Source: an uncultured beta proteobacterium (GTDB lineage: Bacteria; Pseudomonadota; Gammaproteobacteria; Burkholderiales; SG8-41). Taken from it: DNA of 64,000 nucleotides. The DNA lies in NCBI GenBank assembly GCA_903905655.1, contig CAIVHG010000056.1:1-64000 (forward strand), read 5' to 3'. A program made the translations under genes and the position numbers. The notes beneath the pieces are model-generated. The model did not search any database. It saw only the letters and a program-made list of their open reading frames with translations, and was not told the origin of the DNA. Below, one piece after another: positions 38,197-47,087 of the stretch (its first letter is position 1; every line of letters starts with the position of its first letter).

Positions 38197-38222
38197 GTAA
38201 CCGGATGCATCCATGCAGCGAA
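38197..38222 (+). promoter_or_regulatory. Predicted SigF-type promoter (GTAACC-N16-CGAA), sigF side
   Basis: GTAACCGGATGCATCCATGCAGCGAA; overlaps the annotated ATG of the sigma gene. Confidence 0.5.
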
Positions 38223-38773
38223 CTACAATAGTAGATAGCGAAGAGCGCCTCAGGGCACTGCTGGTGCGCGGGCTCGCCGGAGACGCGCCCACCTATCGCG
38301 AGTTCCTGAAGGAGCTAAGCGCGCGGCTGCGGGCTTTCCTGAGGAAGCATCTCGCCCGCCTGCCGGACGAAGTCGAGGACTTGGTACAGGAATCCATGCT
38401 TGCCGTGCACAACCAGCGCCATACATACGATCCCAGCCAGCCGCTAACCGCGTGGGTCCATGCCATCGCCAGGTACAAGCTGGTCGACCTGCTGCGCCGG
38501 CGTGCGCGGCGCGATCTGCTGACCGATCCGCTCGACGATGAACTCGATTTGCTGTCGTCCGCGGACGCCGATGCCGCGGAAGCGCACTGCGATCTGGATA
38601 AGCTGCTCGCGCAGTTGCCCGACCGCCAGCGCCTGCCGATCGTCCACGTGAAGCTGGAGGGATTGTCGGTCGCTGAAGCCGCTCGCCTCACCGGCATGTC
38701 CGAGTCAGCAGTCAAGATCGGGGTGCACCGGGGCCTGAAGGCGCTTGCGGCAAAGATCCGGAGCGACGAATGA
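38213..38773 (+). CDS. sigF: ECF RNA polymerase sigma factor, SigF-like (start codon uncertain)
   Basis: Region 2 [44 protein letters not shown]; region 4 [28 protein letters not shown]; 4-nt overlap with NrsF-like gene. Confidence 0.9.
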   Translation: MQRTTIVDSEERLRALLVRGLAGDAPTYREFLKELSARLRAFLRKHLARLPDEVEDLVQESMLAVHNQRHTYDPSQPLTAWVHAIARYKLVDLLRRRARRDLLTDPLDDELDLLSSADADAAEAHCDLDKLLAQLPDRQRLPIVHVKLEGLSVAEAARLTGMSESAVKIGVHRGLKALAAKIRSDE

Positions 38774-39411
38774 AGACCGAAGATCTGATCACGCTGCTCG
38801 CCGCGGGCGAAAGCAAGGTTGACCGGGGAATAGCCGCGCGCCGTTATGCGCTCGCACTCGGATGGGGAACCTGCGGCGCACTGCTGCTGATGGCAGCGCT
38901 GCTCGGCATGCGCGCCGACCTGGCAGACGCAGCGCACCTGACTATGTTCTGGGTAAAGCTTGCGTATGTCGCGGGTCTCGCGGTGGCAAGCCTGCTTGCG
39001 GCAGCGCGGCTGTCGCGCCCGGGCATGCCGCTCGCCTGGACCAAGGGCGCGCTCGCGGCGCCGGTGCTCGCGATGTGGCTGCTTGCACTGTTCGTGCTCT
39101 GGCGCGCAGATGCGTCCGCGCGCACGGCGCTGTTTTTTGGACAGACCTGGACCTCGTGCCCACTGCTCGTCGCCATGCTGTCGGTGCCGATTTTTGCGGC
39201 GGTGGTGTGGGCCATGCGCGGGCTCGCCCCGACCCGACTGCGTTTGGCGGGCGCCGCGGCGGGCCTGCTGTCCGGCGCCAGCGGCGCACTCGTCTACTGC
39301 CTGCATTGCCCTGAGATGGATGCGCCGTTCCTGGGATTCTGGTATCTGCTCGGCATACTGATTCCAACCGCGTTCGGAGCCTTGCTGGGGCCGCGTCTGC
39401 TGCGCTGGTAG
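38770..39411 (+). CDS. nrsF: NrsF/DUF1109 family membrane anti-sigma factor
   Basis: 6-TM profile; LRMGLAP-type C-terminal ([34 protein letters not shown]); coupled to the ECF sigma gene. Confidence 0.9.
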   Translation: MKTEDLITLLAAGESKVDRGIAARRYALALGWGTCGALLLMAALLGMRADLADAAHLTMFWVKLAYVAGLAVASLLAAARLSRPGMPLAWTKGALAAPVLAMWLLALFVLWRADASARTALFFGQTWTSCPLLVAMLSVPIFAAVVWAMRGLAPTRLRLAGAAAGLLSGASGALVYCLHCPEMDAPFLGFWYLLGILIPTAFGALLGPRLLRW

Positions 39412-39532
39412 CAGCGCGGGGAATTGCCATGCTGCACTCCGATAACGTAGACTGCGCAACATCGGAGTGGATATCAGGCGAGGCTGGGATGACGGCATTG
39501 ACCAGAGTTCTCTGCAGGCATAAGGCTCAGCG

Positions 39533-40609
39533 ATGACGTTCCTCTACCCGCAACTGCTGTGGCTGCTGCTGGTCCTGCCCCTGCTCATCGCCGCCTACAT
39601 CCTGCTGCTGCGGCGCAGGAGCAAAGCCGCCGTCCGCTACGCAGATCTCAGCCTGGTGGCCGAAGCGATCGGCAGCCGCCGGCAGCTGCGGCGCCATATT
39701 CCGCCGCTGCTGTTGCTGCTTGCGCTCGCCGCGCTCGCGCTCGCCATCACCCGCCCCAGCGCGACCATCACGCTTCCTACCGAGCACCGCACCATCATCC
39801 TGGCGATGGATGTTTCGCGCAGCATGCGCGCCACCGACGTCCAGCCCAACCGCATCGTCGCATCGCAGACCGCTGCCAAGGGTTTCATCAAAGACCTGCC
39901 GTCGGACATACACGTGGGCATCGTGACGTTCGCCGTGAGCGCATCCGCCGTTCAACAGCCCACCCCTGACCACGACGCGCTGCTGCAGGCGATCGATGCT
40001 TTCAAGCTGCAGTTCGGAACCGCCACCGGCAGCGGGCTCATCGTCTCGCTGGCGATGATGTTTCCGGACGCCGGCATCGATGTGGAGGCGCTCACGCTGG
40101 GACCGCGCAGCAGGTTCGGTTGGCGCAGCCGGGACGAACCGGAAGCAAACGCCCCCATCAACCGTCCGCGCGCGCCGGCCAAAGCATTCACGCCGGTAGC
40201 GCCCGGCTCTTATCCGTACGGCGCAATCATCCTGCTTTCCGATGGCCGCCGGACCACCGGGCCGGATCCGATCGACGCTGCGCGCATGGCAGCGGACCGC
40301 GGCGTGCGCGTCTACACCGTGGGCTTCGGCACGAAGGACGGCACGGCCAACTTCGGAGAATTCGGCGGGTCATCCGCCTATTTTCGACTCGATGAAGAAG
40401 CGCTCAAGACCATCGCCGGCATCACGAAGGGCGAATATTTCTACGCCGGCACCGCCGAAGACCTGAAGAAGGTCTACGAAAAGGTGAATAACCGGCTGGC
40501 GATGGAAAAGAAACAGACCGAGATCACGGCGCTGCTCGCCGCATTGGCGGCCCTGCTGCTGATCGCCGCCATCGCGCTCTCGCTCGCGTGGTCGCATCGC
40601 TCCGTATAA
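39533..40609 (+). CDS. VWA domain-containing membrane protein (BatA/BatB-like)
   Basis: MIDAS-like DVSRSMRATDV; N- and C-terminal TMs; AIILLSDGRRTTGPDP. Confidence 0.88.
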   Translation: MTFLYPQLLWLLLVLPLLIAAYILLLRRRSKAAVRYADLSLVAEAIGSRRQLRRHIPPLLLLLALAALALAITRPSATITLPTEHRTIILAMDVSRSMRATDVQPNRIVASQTAAKGFIKDLPSDIHVGIVTFAVSASAVQQPTPDHDALLQAIDAFKLQFGTATGSGLIVSLAMMFPDAGIDVEALTLGPRSRFGWRSRDEPEANAPINRPRAPAKAFTPVAPGSYPYGAIILLSDGRRTTGPDPIDAARMAADRGVRVYTVGFGTKDGTANFGEFGGSSAYFRLDEEALKTIAGITKGEYFYAGTAEDLKKVYEKVNNRLAMEKKQTEITALLAALAALLLIAAIALSLAWSHRSV

Positions 40610-40872
40610 TTCGCGTGGCTGCACCGCGGCCGCCTCGTAATTCGCGCAATAGCAACACTTCCTTTCAGCATTTCGCGTAGTTCCGCCGCGTCCAGTAAAA
40701 CAACGCCGCCGCTAGGGCGGCGCACACCCTCGCGCTGAATTCCGCCCCGTCGGAGATATAATAGACGCCTATAGGGCTTTCGGTACGCAGGCGGCATGCG
40801 CGTTAAGCGCGAACCGCTGGATGCAAAATATAATCGCGCCCGATCGCCGCCAAACTTTAAGCGGGATATACC

Positions 40873-42363
40873 ATGACTGAGAAGTCCTACGATGTGATCG
40901 TCGTCGGCGCCGGCAATGCCGCGCTGTGCGCCGCGCTGTCCGCCCGAGAACACGGCGCCAAGGTGCTGGTGCTGGAGCGCGCCCCCTTCGAACAGCGCGG
41001 CGGCAACAGCGCCTACTCCGGCGGCGGCATGCGCATCGTGCACAACGGCGTCGCAGACATCAAAGAATTCGTGCCGGACTTGAGCGCGGAGGACATCGCC
41101 GCCACCGATTTCGGCGTCTACACCGCGGAACAGTTCTACGACGACCTGGGCAAGATCACCGAGTACCGCATCGACCCCGATCTCGCCGAAGTGCTCGTCA
41201 AGCGCAGCACCGACACCGCGCGCTGGATCCGCGACAAGGGCGTGCGCTTCGCGCCCATGTACGGAGCCAAGACCTTCAAGCACGAAGGTCGCTACAAGTT
41301 CTCCACCGGTTCCGTGATCGCAGTGGTGGGCGGCGGACGCGGACTGATTGATGCACACATCAAGTCCGCCGAGAAAATGGGCATCGAGATCCGCTACGGT
41401 ACGCGCGCGATCGCATTGCTGCAGGGAGCCTCCGGCATCGAGGGCGTGCGCGTGGTTGCGAACCGCGTCGAGCAGGAGATCCGCGCGCGCGCCATCGTGC
41501 TCGCCTGCGGCGGCTTCCAGGCAAACCGTGAAATGCGCACCCGCTATCTGGGGCCGGGCTGGGATCTCGCCAAGGTGCGCGGCACGCGCTACAACACCGG
41601 GGACGGCGCCAACATGGCGCTCGCCGCCGGTGCCCAACCGTGCGGCCAGTGGTCGGGCGCCAACGCCTGCGAATGGGACATGAACGCTCCCGATTACGGC
41701 GACATCAATATCGGCGACGCCTATAGCAAGCACAGCTATTATTTCGGCATCGTGCTCAATGCCGATGGCGATCGTTTTCTCGACGAAGGCGCAGACGTCG
41801 GCAATTCCACGTACGCGAAGTACGGCCGCATCATCCTGCAGCAGCCCGGGCAGTACGCATGGCAGATATTCGACTCCAAGGTGCTGCACCTCTTGCGCAG
41901 TTCGTACCGCATCAAGAAGGTGACCAAGGTCACGGCCAATACGCTGGAGGAGCTGTTCGCGAAGATCGAGGGCGTGAACAAAGAGCAGGCGCTCAAGACC
42001 ATCAGCGCATACAACGCCGCCGTGAAACAGGACGTGCGCTTCGATCCCAACGTCAAGGACGGGCGCGGCACCAGCGGTCTCGTGATTCCGAAATCGAATT
42101 GGGCGAACACCATCGACACGCCGCCTTATGAAGCATACGGCGTGACCTGCGGCATCACCTTCACCTACGGGGGGCCGAAGATCACGCCCAACGCCGAAGT
42201 CGTCGACGTCGAGGAGCAGCCGATCTCAGGGCTCTACGCCGCGGGCGAACTGGTCGGCGGCATTTTCTACTTCAACATCCCCGGCGGCTGCGGTCTCATG
42301 AACGGCGCGGTGTTCGGGCGCGTGGCGGGTGAGAACGCCGCGCGGCACGCCCTTGGGCTATAA
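40873..42363 (+). CDS. FAD-dependent oxidoreductase, TcuA (tricarballylate dehydrogenase)-like
   Basis: DVIVVGAGNAALCAALSAREHGAKVLVLERAP; TFTYGGPKITPNAEVVDVEEQPISGLYAAGELVGGIFYFN. Confidence 0.88.
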   Translation: MTEKSYDVIVVGAGNAALCAALSAREHGAKVLVLERAPFEQRGGNSAYSGGGMRIVHNGVADIKEFVPDLSAEDIAATDFGVYTAEQFYDDLGKITEYRIDPDLAEVLVKRSTDTARWIRDKGVRFAPMYGAKTFKHEGRYKFSTGSVIAVVGGGRGLIDAHIKSAEKMGIEIRYGTRAIALLQGASGIEGVRVVANRVEQEIRARAIVLACGGFQANREMRTRYLGPGWDLAKVRGTRYNTGDGANMALAAGAQPCGQWSGANACEWDMNAPDYGDINIGDAYSKHSYYFGIVLNADGDRFLDEGADVGNSTYAKYGRIILQQPGQYAWQIFDSKVLHLLRSSYRIKKVTKVTANTLEELFAKIEGVNKEQALKTISAYNAAVKQDVRFDPNVKDGRGTSGLVIPKSNWANTIDTPPYEAYGVTCGITFTYGGPKITPNAEVVDVEEQPISGLYAAGELVGGIFYFNIPGGCGLMNGAVFGRVAGENAARHALGL

Positions 42364-43119
42364 CAGCGTCGCGTTCATCCCGCCGTCCACCACCAAGCTC
42401 TGGCCAGTGATGAATCCGGCATTCTGAGAGGCGAGGAAGGCGACCGATGCCGCAAACTCCTCGGGGCTCGCCAGCCGGCCCATCGGCACCCGCGTGCGGC
42501 GCGCCTGGAGTTCGGAGTCGCTTCTGAATGTAGGCGTGTTGATGTTGGCGGGGCACACCGAATTCACCGTGATTCCGCTCGCGGCGATCTCGGTCGAGAG
42601 GTGCTTCATGTAAGCGGTGACGCCGACGCGGAAGATCGTCGATAGCCCCTTGCGCGGCGTCGGCTGCTTGACGGAGGCCGAGGTAATCGCGATCACGCGC
42701 CCCCAGCCGCGGGGAAGCATCAGTGGCACCACCTTCTGCGTGACTTGGATCGCACCCCACAACTGCGTGCGGTAGGCGTCCTCCCAGCGCTCGTCCTCGG
42801 TTTCGTCCAGCACTTCGCGCAGCGTAAGCGGCGGGCGCCCGGTGTTGACCACCAGAATGTCGGGCGCGCCGCATTCCTGTTTCAGCGTCGCAATCAGGCG
42901 CTCGATGTCGTCCTTGGAGCGCAGATCTCCCGGAACCGCGAGCGCGCGCACCCCATGCCGCTGCTCGATCGCGGCCGCCACCGCCCGCAGCTTATCGGCC
43001 GAGCGCGCGAACAGGATGGGCTTCACCCCTTCAGCGGCGAGCGCGTGCGCCACCGCCTCGCCCAATCCGGAACTCGATGCGGTAACGAGCGCTACCTTTC
43101 CTGCAATTCCGAAATCCAT
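42358..43119 (-). CDS. SDR family oxidoreductase
   Basis: TASSSGLGEAVAHALAAEG; C-terminal FITGQSLVVDGGM. Confidence 0.9.
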   Translation of the reverse strand: MDFGIAGKVALVTASSSGLGEAVAHALAAEGVKPILFARSADKLRAVAAAIEQRHGVRALAVPGDLRSKDDIERLIATLKQECGAPDILVVNTGRPPLTLREVLDETEDERWEDAYRTQLWGAIQVTQKVVPLMLPRGWGRVIAITSASVKQPTPRKGLSTIFRVGVTAYMKHLSTEIAASGITVNSVCPANINTPTFRSDSELQARRTRVPMGRLASPEEFAASVAFLASQNAGFITGQSLVVDGGMNATLL

Positions 43120-43154
43120 GAGGCGTTTTCCCTTACTCGATGCGTTATTCGATG

Positions 43155-43940
43155 CTAGCGACTTTTGTCGTAACCTTCATAAGTGCCCTGCGTGATGCCC
43201 GTCCGGCCGCCGTCGACCACCAGATTGGCTCCATTGACGAATGACGCCAAGTCGGACGCAAAGAACAGCGCAACATAGGCGACTTCCTCGGGCGTGCCGC
43301 GGCGCGCGAGCGGCGTCAATGCGATGCGCGACTGGTATTCGGACTCGGGTCTGCCCTCTCCCTCTTTGCGGGTCCGCGCAATGCCTCCTGAGGACAGGCA
43401 ATTGACGCGAATATTGTACTTGCCCAGGTCATGCGCCATGACGTGGGTGAGCGGAATCAGGCCACCCTTCGCCGCGGAATACGCGGCGATATAGGGATTG
43501 CCGAGGATGCCATCGACCGAAGCGTGATTGATGATGGAACCCGCAACGGATTTTTTGAGCAAAGGCAGAAAATGCCTGGAACAGAGGAACGCCCCGGTCA
43601 GGTGCGTATCCATCATCTGCTGCCAGGCTTCCTCGGTGGTTGCCTCGAACTCCTGCCTGACCGAAAAGCCCGCGTTGTTGAACAGGATGTCGACCTTGCC
43701 CACCGTTTCCCCGCAGGCGCGCGCCACCGCCTGCACCTGCGCGGAATCCGTGACGTCCATGTGGTAGTAGGCCGCGTCCAGATGCTCGCTGCGAATCGAT
43801 GCCACCGTCTGCTCGCCATTCTTGTCGTGAATGTCGGTGCAGATGACCTTCGCTCCCTGGCGCGCGAACAGGAGCGCCGTGGCTGCTCCGATGCCGCGGG
43901 CAGCGCCTGTGATCACCGCAACCTTATCCTTCAGCAGCAT
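43155..43940 (-). CDS. SDR family oxidoreductase
   Basis: VITGAARGIGAATALLFARQGA; YSAAKGG; FVNGANLVVDGG. Confidence 0.93.
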   Translation of the reverse strand: MLLKDKVAVITGAARGIGAATALLFARQGAKVICTDIHDKNGEQTVASIRSEHLDAAYYHMDVTDSAQVQAVARACGETVGKVDILFNNAGFSVRQEFEATTEEAWQQMMDTHLTGAFLCSRHFLPLLKKSVAGSIINHASVDGILGNPYIAAYSAAKGGLIPLTHVMAHDLGKYNIRVNCLSSGGIARTRKEGEGRPESEYQSRIALTPLARRGTPEEVAYVALFFASDLASFVNGANLVVDGGRTGITQGTYEGYDKSR

Positions 43941-43982
43941 GGCAACGCTCCTTTACACTTCGATGGAATTTTCGAACTGCGC

Positions 43983-44933
43983 CTATTTCTCGCGCATGCC
44001 GGCTTCTTCGATCACCTTGCCCAGGCGCGCCATCTCGGATTTCAACGCGGCCGCGAACTCCTGCGGCGAGCTCGCGATCACTTCGACGCCGGCGCTCAGG
44101 AATTTTTCCTTCACTTCTGGCTGATTCAGAAACTTCACCACTTCGCGGTTCAGCCGGTTGACGATCGCCGCCGGCGTGCGCGCCGGCGCGAGCACCGAGG
44201 TCGCGCTGCCGATCTGAAAGCCGGGCACGGTCGCTGCCATCGTCGGCAGACCGGGCGCGAGCGCAGAGGGCTTGGTGCTGGTGATGGCCAGCGCGCGCAG
44301 GCGCCCCGACTTCACGAATGGCGCCACCACTGCAGGCGACGAGAAGGTCAGCTGCACCTCGCCGCCGAGGATGGCGATGTTGGCGGGTCCCTGGCCTTTG
44401 TATGGAATGTGCACGATGTTGATCTTCGCCAGGGATTTCAGCAGCTCACCGGCGAGATGCGCCGCGGAACCAGTTGCCGAGGATGCAAAGTTGAGCGTCC
44501 CGGGCTTGGCCTTGGCCAGTTCGACCAGCTCCGCGACCGTATTCACCGGCACCGAGGGATGCACCACCAGGATGTTGGGCGCGGTCGTGGTGAACGAGAC
44601 CGGCGCGAAATCCTTGATGGGGTCCCACGCCGCCTTGCGGATCAGCGGCCCGATCCACATGCTGCTGCCCGCCACCAGCAGCGTGTAGCCGTCGGGCGCC
44701 GCCTTGGAAACGATCTCCGGCGCCAGCTCTCCGCCGCGGTTGTCCACGATCACCTGTTGTCCCAGGAGTCCTGCAATCCCCACCGCGATGATGCGCGCCG
44801 CGTAGTCGTTGCCGCCGCCCGGCGTCGAGGTGACGATGCGTATCGGCTTGTTCGGATATTCTTGTCCCTGGGCTGCGGCCGCAGCGAGCGTGCCTGCCAC
44901 AAACACCCCCATCACGGTGCGTACTGTCGACAT
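43983..44933 (-). CDS. Tripartite tricarboxylate transporter substrate-binding protein (Bug/TctC family)
   Basis: Signal peptide; YPNKPIRIVTSTPGGGNDYAARIIA. Confidence 0.93.
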   Translation of the reverse strand: MSTVRTVMGVFVAGTLAAAAAQGQEYPNKPIRIVTSTPGGGNDYAARIIAVGIAGLLGQQVIVDNRGGELAPEIVSKAAPDGYTLLVAGSSMWIGPLIRKAAWDPIKDFAPVSFTTTAPNILVVHPSVPVNTVAELVELAKAKPGTLNFASSATGSAAHLAGELLKSLAKINIVHIPYKGQGPANIAILGGEVQLTFSSPAVVAPFVKSGRLRALAITSTKPSALAPGLPTMAATVPGFQIGSATSVLAPARTPAAIVNRLNREVVKFLNQPEVKEKFLSAGVEVIASSPQEFAAALKSEMARLGKVIEEAGMREK

Positions 44934-45189
44934 GATTCCCCCTCAGTCAGATGCGAGCCAGGCGATGCCGGTCTTTTGCTTTGCCGGAAGCTTGGCTGTG
45001 GATTAGCGGATTCGGATGCGCATCCCTGAAGTTTAGCGCGACTCGTTGATGGCGGCCAGCGTCCAGACACGCAGCGCTGAAAAACAACAGGCGGTTAGAT
45101 AGAGTAAGATAGCGGCTTCGACCGACACGTTGCCGCCTTGCATCATCCGCGCGCTCGCCAACCGTCCACGGCCAAACACAGACCACATC

Positions 45190-45903
45190 ATGAGCAACCG
45201 ATCGCAAGCACCCAAGGATGGCGCGACCCTGCCGGTTTCGGCAAAAATCCGCGCGCGCATCCAGCAGGCCAAACGCCGCTTCCACGCCAACGACAATATT
45301 GCCGAGTTCATTGCCCCGGGAGACATGGAGGCGCTGCTGGACGAAGTCGAAAGCAAAATGAAGGGTGTGCTCGAAAGCCTGGTCATCGACACCCACAACG
45401 ATCACAACACCCAGGATACCGCGCGCCGCGTGGCCAAGATGTATCTGACCGAGGTGTTCCGCGGGCGCTATGTGGAAGCGCCGCCGGTCACCGAGTTTCC
45501 GAACGCGGAGAACTTGAGCGAGCTGATGATCGTCGGGCCGATCACAGTGCGCAGCGCGTGCAGCCACCACTTCTGCCCGATCATGGGACGCCTGTGGATC
45601 GGGATCATGCCCAATGAGCATTCCAACCTGATCGGTTTGTCCAAGTACTCGCGGCTCGCCGAATGGATCATGGTGCGCCCGCAGATCCAGGAGGAAGCGA
45701 TCACCCAGCTCGCCGACCTGCTGATGAACAAGGTGAGCCCAGACGGGCTGGCGGTCATCATGGAGGCCGATCACTTCTGCATGCACTGGCGCGGCGTCAA
45801 AGACGCCGACACGCGGATGATCAACAGCGTCATGCGCGGCTCGTTCCTCAAGGACGCGGCGCTGCGCCGGGAATTGCTTTCTCTCATCAATCTGAAGAAC
45901 TGA
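45190..45903 (+). CDS. folE: GTP cyclohydrolase I
   Basis: TEVFRGRY, CSHHFCPIMGRLWIGIMP, GLSKYSRL, VIMEADHFCMHWRGVKD. Confidence 0.95.
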   Translation: MSNRSQAPKDGATLPVSAKIRARIQQAKRRFHANDNIAEFIAPGDMEALLDEVESKMKGVLESLVIDTHNDHNTQDTARRVAKMYLTEVFRGRYVEAPPVTEFPNAENLSELMIVGPITVRSACSHHFCPIMGRLWIGIMPNEHSNLIGLSKYSRLAEWIMVRPQIQEEAITQLADLLMNKVSPDGLAVIMEADHFCMHWRGVKDADTRMINSVMRGSFLKDAALRRELLSLINLKN

Positions 45904-45911
45904 GGCCTGCC

Positions 45912-46340
45912 ATGCTCGTCCGCCTGCTTTACGCCAGCCGCGCCGCCAAACCCTCTACCGCATCGGTCGTGGATTCCATCCTCACGCAGTCGCGCAAAAA
46001 CAATCCCGCGCAGGGCATCACCGGAATCCTCTGCTACAGCGATGACCTGTTCGTCCAGGTGCTCGAAGGCGGACGCGACGCTGTATGCGAACTGTACAAT
46101 GCGATCGTGCGCGACGCGCGCCATCTCAGCGTGCGCCTGCTGAGCTATGAAGAGATCTCGGAACGCCGCTTCTGCGGCTGGACCATGGGCCAGGTGAACA
46201 TCTCCAAGGTCAATCCCGCGCTGCTGCTCAAGCACGCCAAGACAGCGGCGCTCGACCCCTTCTCCTGTTCAGGCAGCGGCACGCTGGCCCTGCTCGACGA
46301 GCTGATCGCCACCGCCTCCGTCGTTAACCGCGAGGGATAA
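45912..46340 (+). CDS. BLUF domain (blue-light sensing flavin) protein
   Basis: VRLLYASRA, NNPAQGITGILCYSDDLFVQVLEG; start corrected from 45663. Confidence 0.9.
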   Translation: MLVRLLYASRAAKPSTASVVDSILTQSRKNNPAQGITGILCYSDDLFVQVLEGGRDAVCELYNAIVRDARHLSVRLLSYEEISERRFCGWTMGQVNISKVNPALLLKHAKTAALDPFSCSGSGTLALLDELIATASVVNREG

Positions 46341-46448
46341 TGCGCAAGCGCCACGCGCGCGCTTGCTGCATCCATTCTAAAAACTGCGCACGCCTCACCG
46401 GGATTAGCCGATGACGTACCCGCAAGCGTATTCCAGATCAGAGCCGAC

Positions 46449-47087
46449 ATGAAAGTCGCCATCATCCCCGTCACCCCGTACCAGCAGAATTGCTCGGTGC
46501 TGATGTGCGAGGAGACCAACAAAGCCGCCATCGTCGACCCCGGCGGCGACCTCGATGAGATCGTGTCCAACATCAAGCGCATGGGCGCCACGCCCGAGAG
46601 GATACTAATCACCCATGGCCACATGGATCACTGCGCGGGCACCGCGGAGCTCGCCGCACGCCTCGAGGTGCCGATCGAAGGGCCGCACGCAGACGACCAG
46701 TTCCTGATCGAGCTGCTGCCACAGAAGACCGGGCGCTCCGGTTTTCCGCATGCCGAGGCATTCACGCCCGAGCGCTGGCTCGCCTCCGGCGACAGCGTGC
46801 GCTTCGGCAATGTGACGCTCGAAGTGCGGCACTGCCCGGGCCACACGCCGGGCCACATCATATTCTTCATTCGCGCAGTGCAGCTCGCGCTGGTGGGCGA
46901 CGTGCTGTTCCAGGGCTCGATCGGACGCACCGACCTGCCGCGCGGCGATCACGCCACGCTGATACGCTCCATCCGCAATGAGCTGTGGCCGCTGGGCGAC
47001 GATGTCACCTTCATTCCGGGCCACGGCCCAACCTCGACCTTCGGCGAGGAACGGCGCACCAATCCGTACGTCGCAGATGACCGCTAG
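46449..47087 (+). CDS. MBL fold metallo-hydrolase (YcbL/glyoxalase II-like)
   Basis: ILITHGHMDHCAG; VRHCPGHTPGHIIFF; FIPGHGPTSTFGEER. Confidence 0.93.
   Translation: MKVAIIPVTPYQQNCSVLMCEETNKAAIVDPGGDLDEIVSNIKRMGATPERILITHGHMDHCAGTAELAARLEVPIEGPHADDQFLIELLPQKTGRSGFPHAEAFTPERWLASGDSVRFGNVTLEVRHCPGHTPGHIIFFIRAVQLALVGDVLFQGSIGRTDLPRGDHATLIRSIRNELWPLGDDVTFIPGHGPTSTFGEERRTNPYVADDR

Noticed and set aside
43431-45029. 532-aa plus-strand ORF over SDR/Bug genes
   Set aside because: Spans two real minus-strand genes and their junction; composition is non-protein-like.
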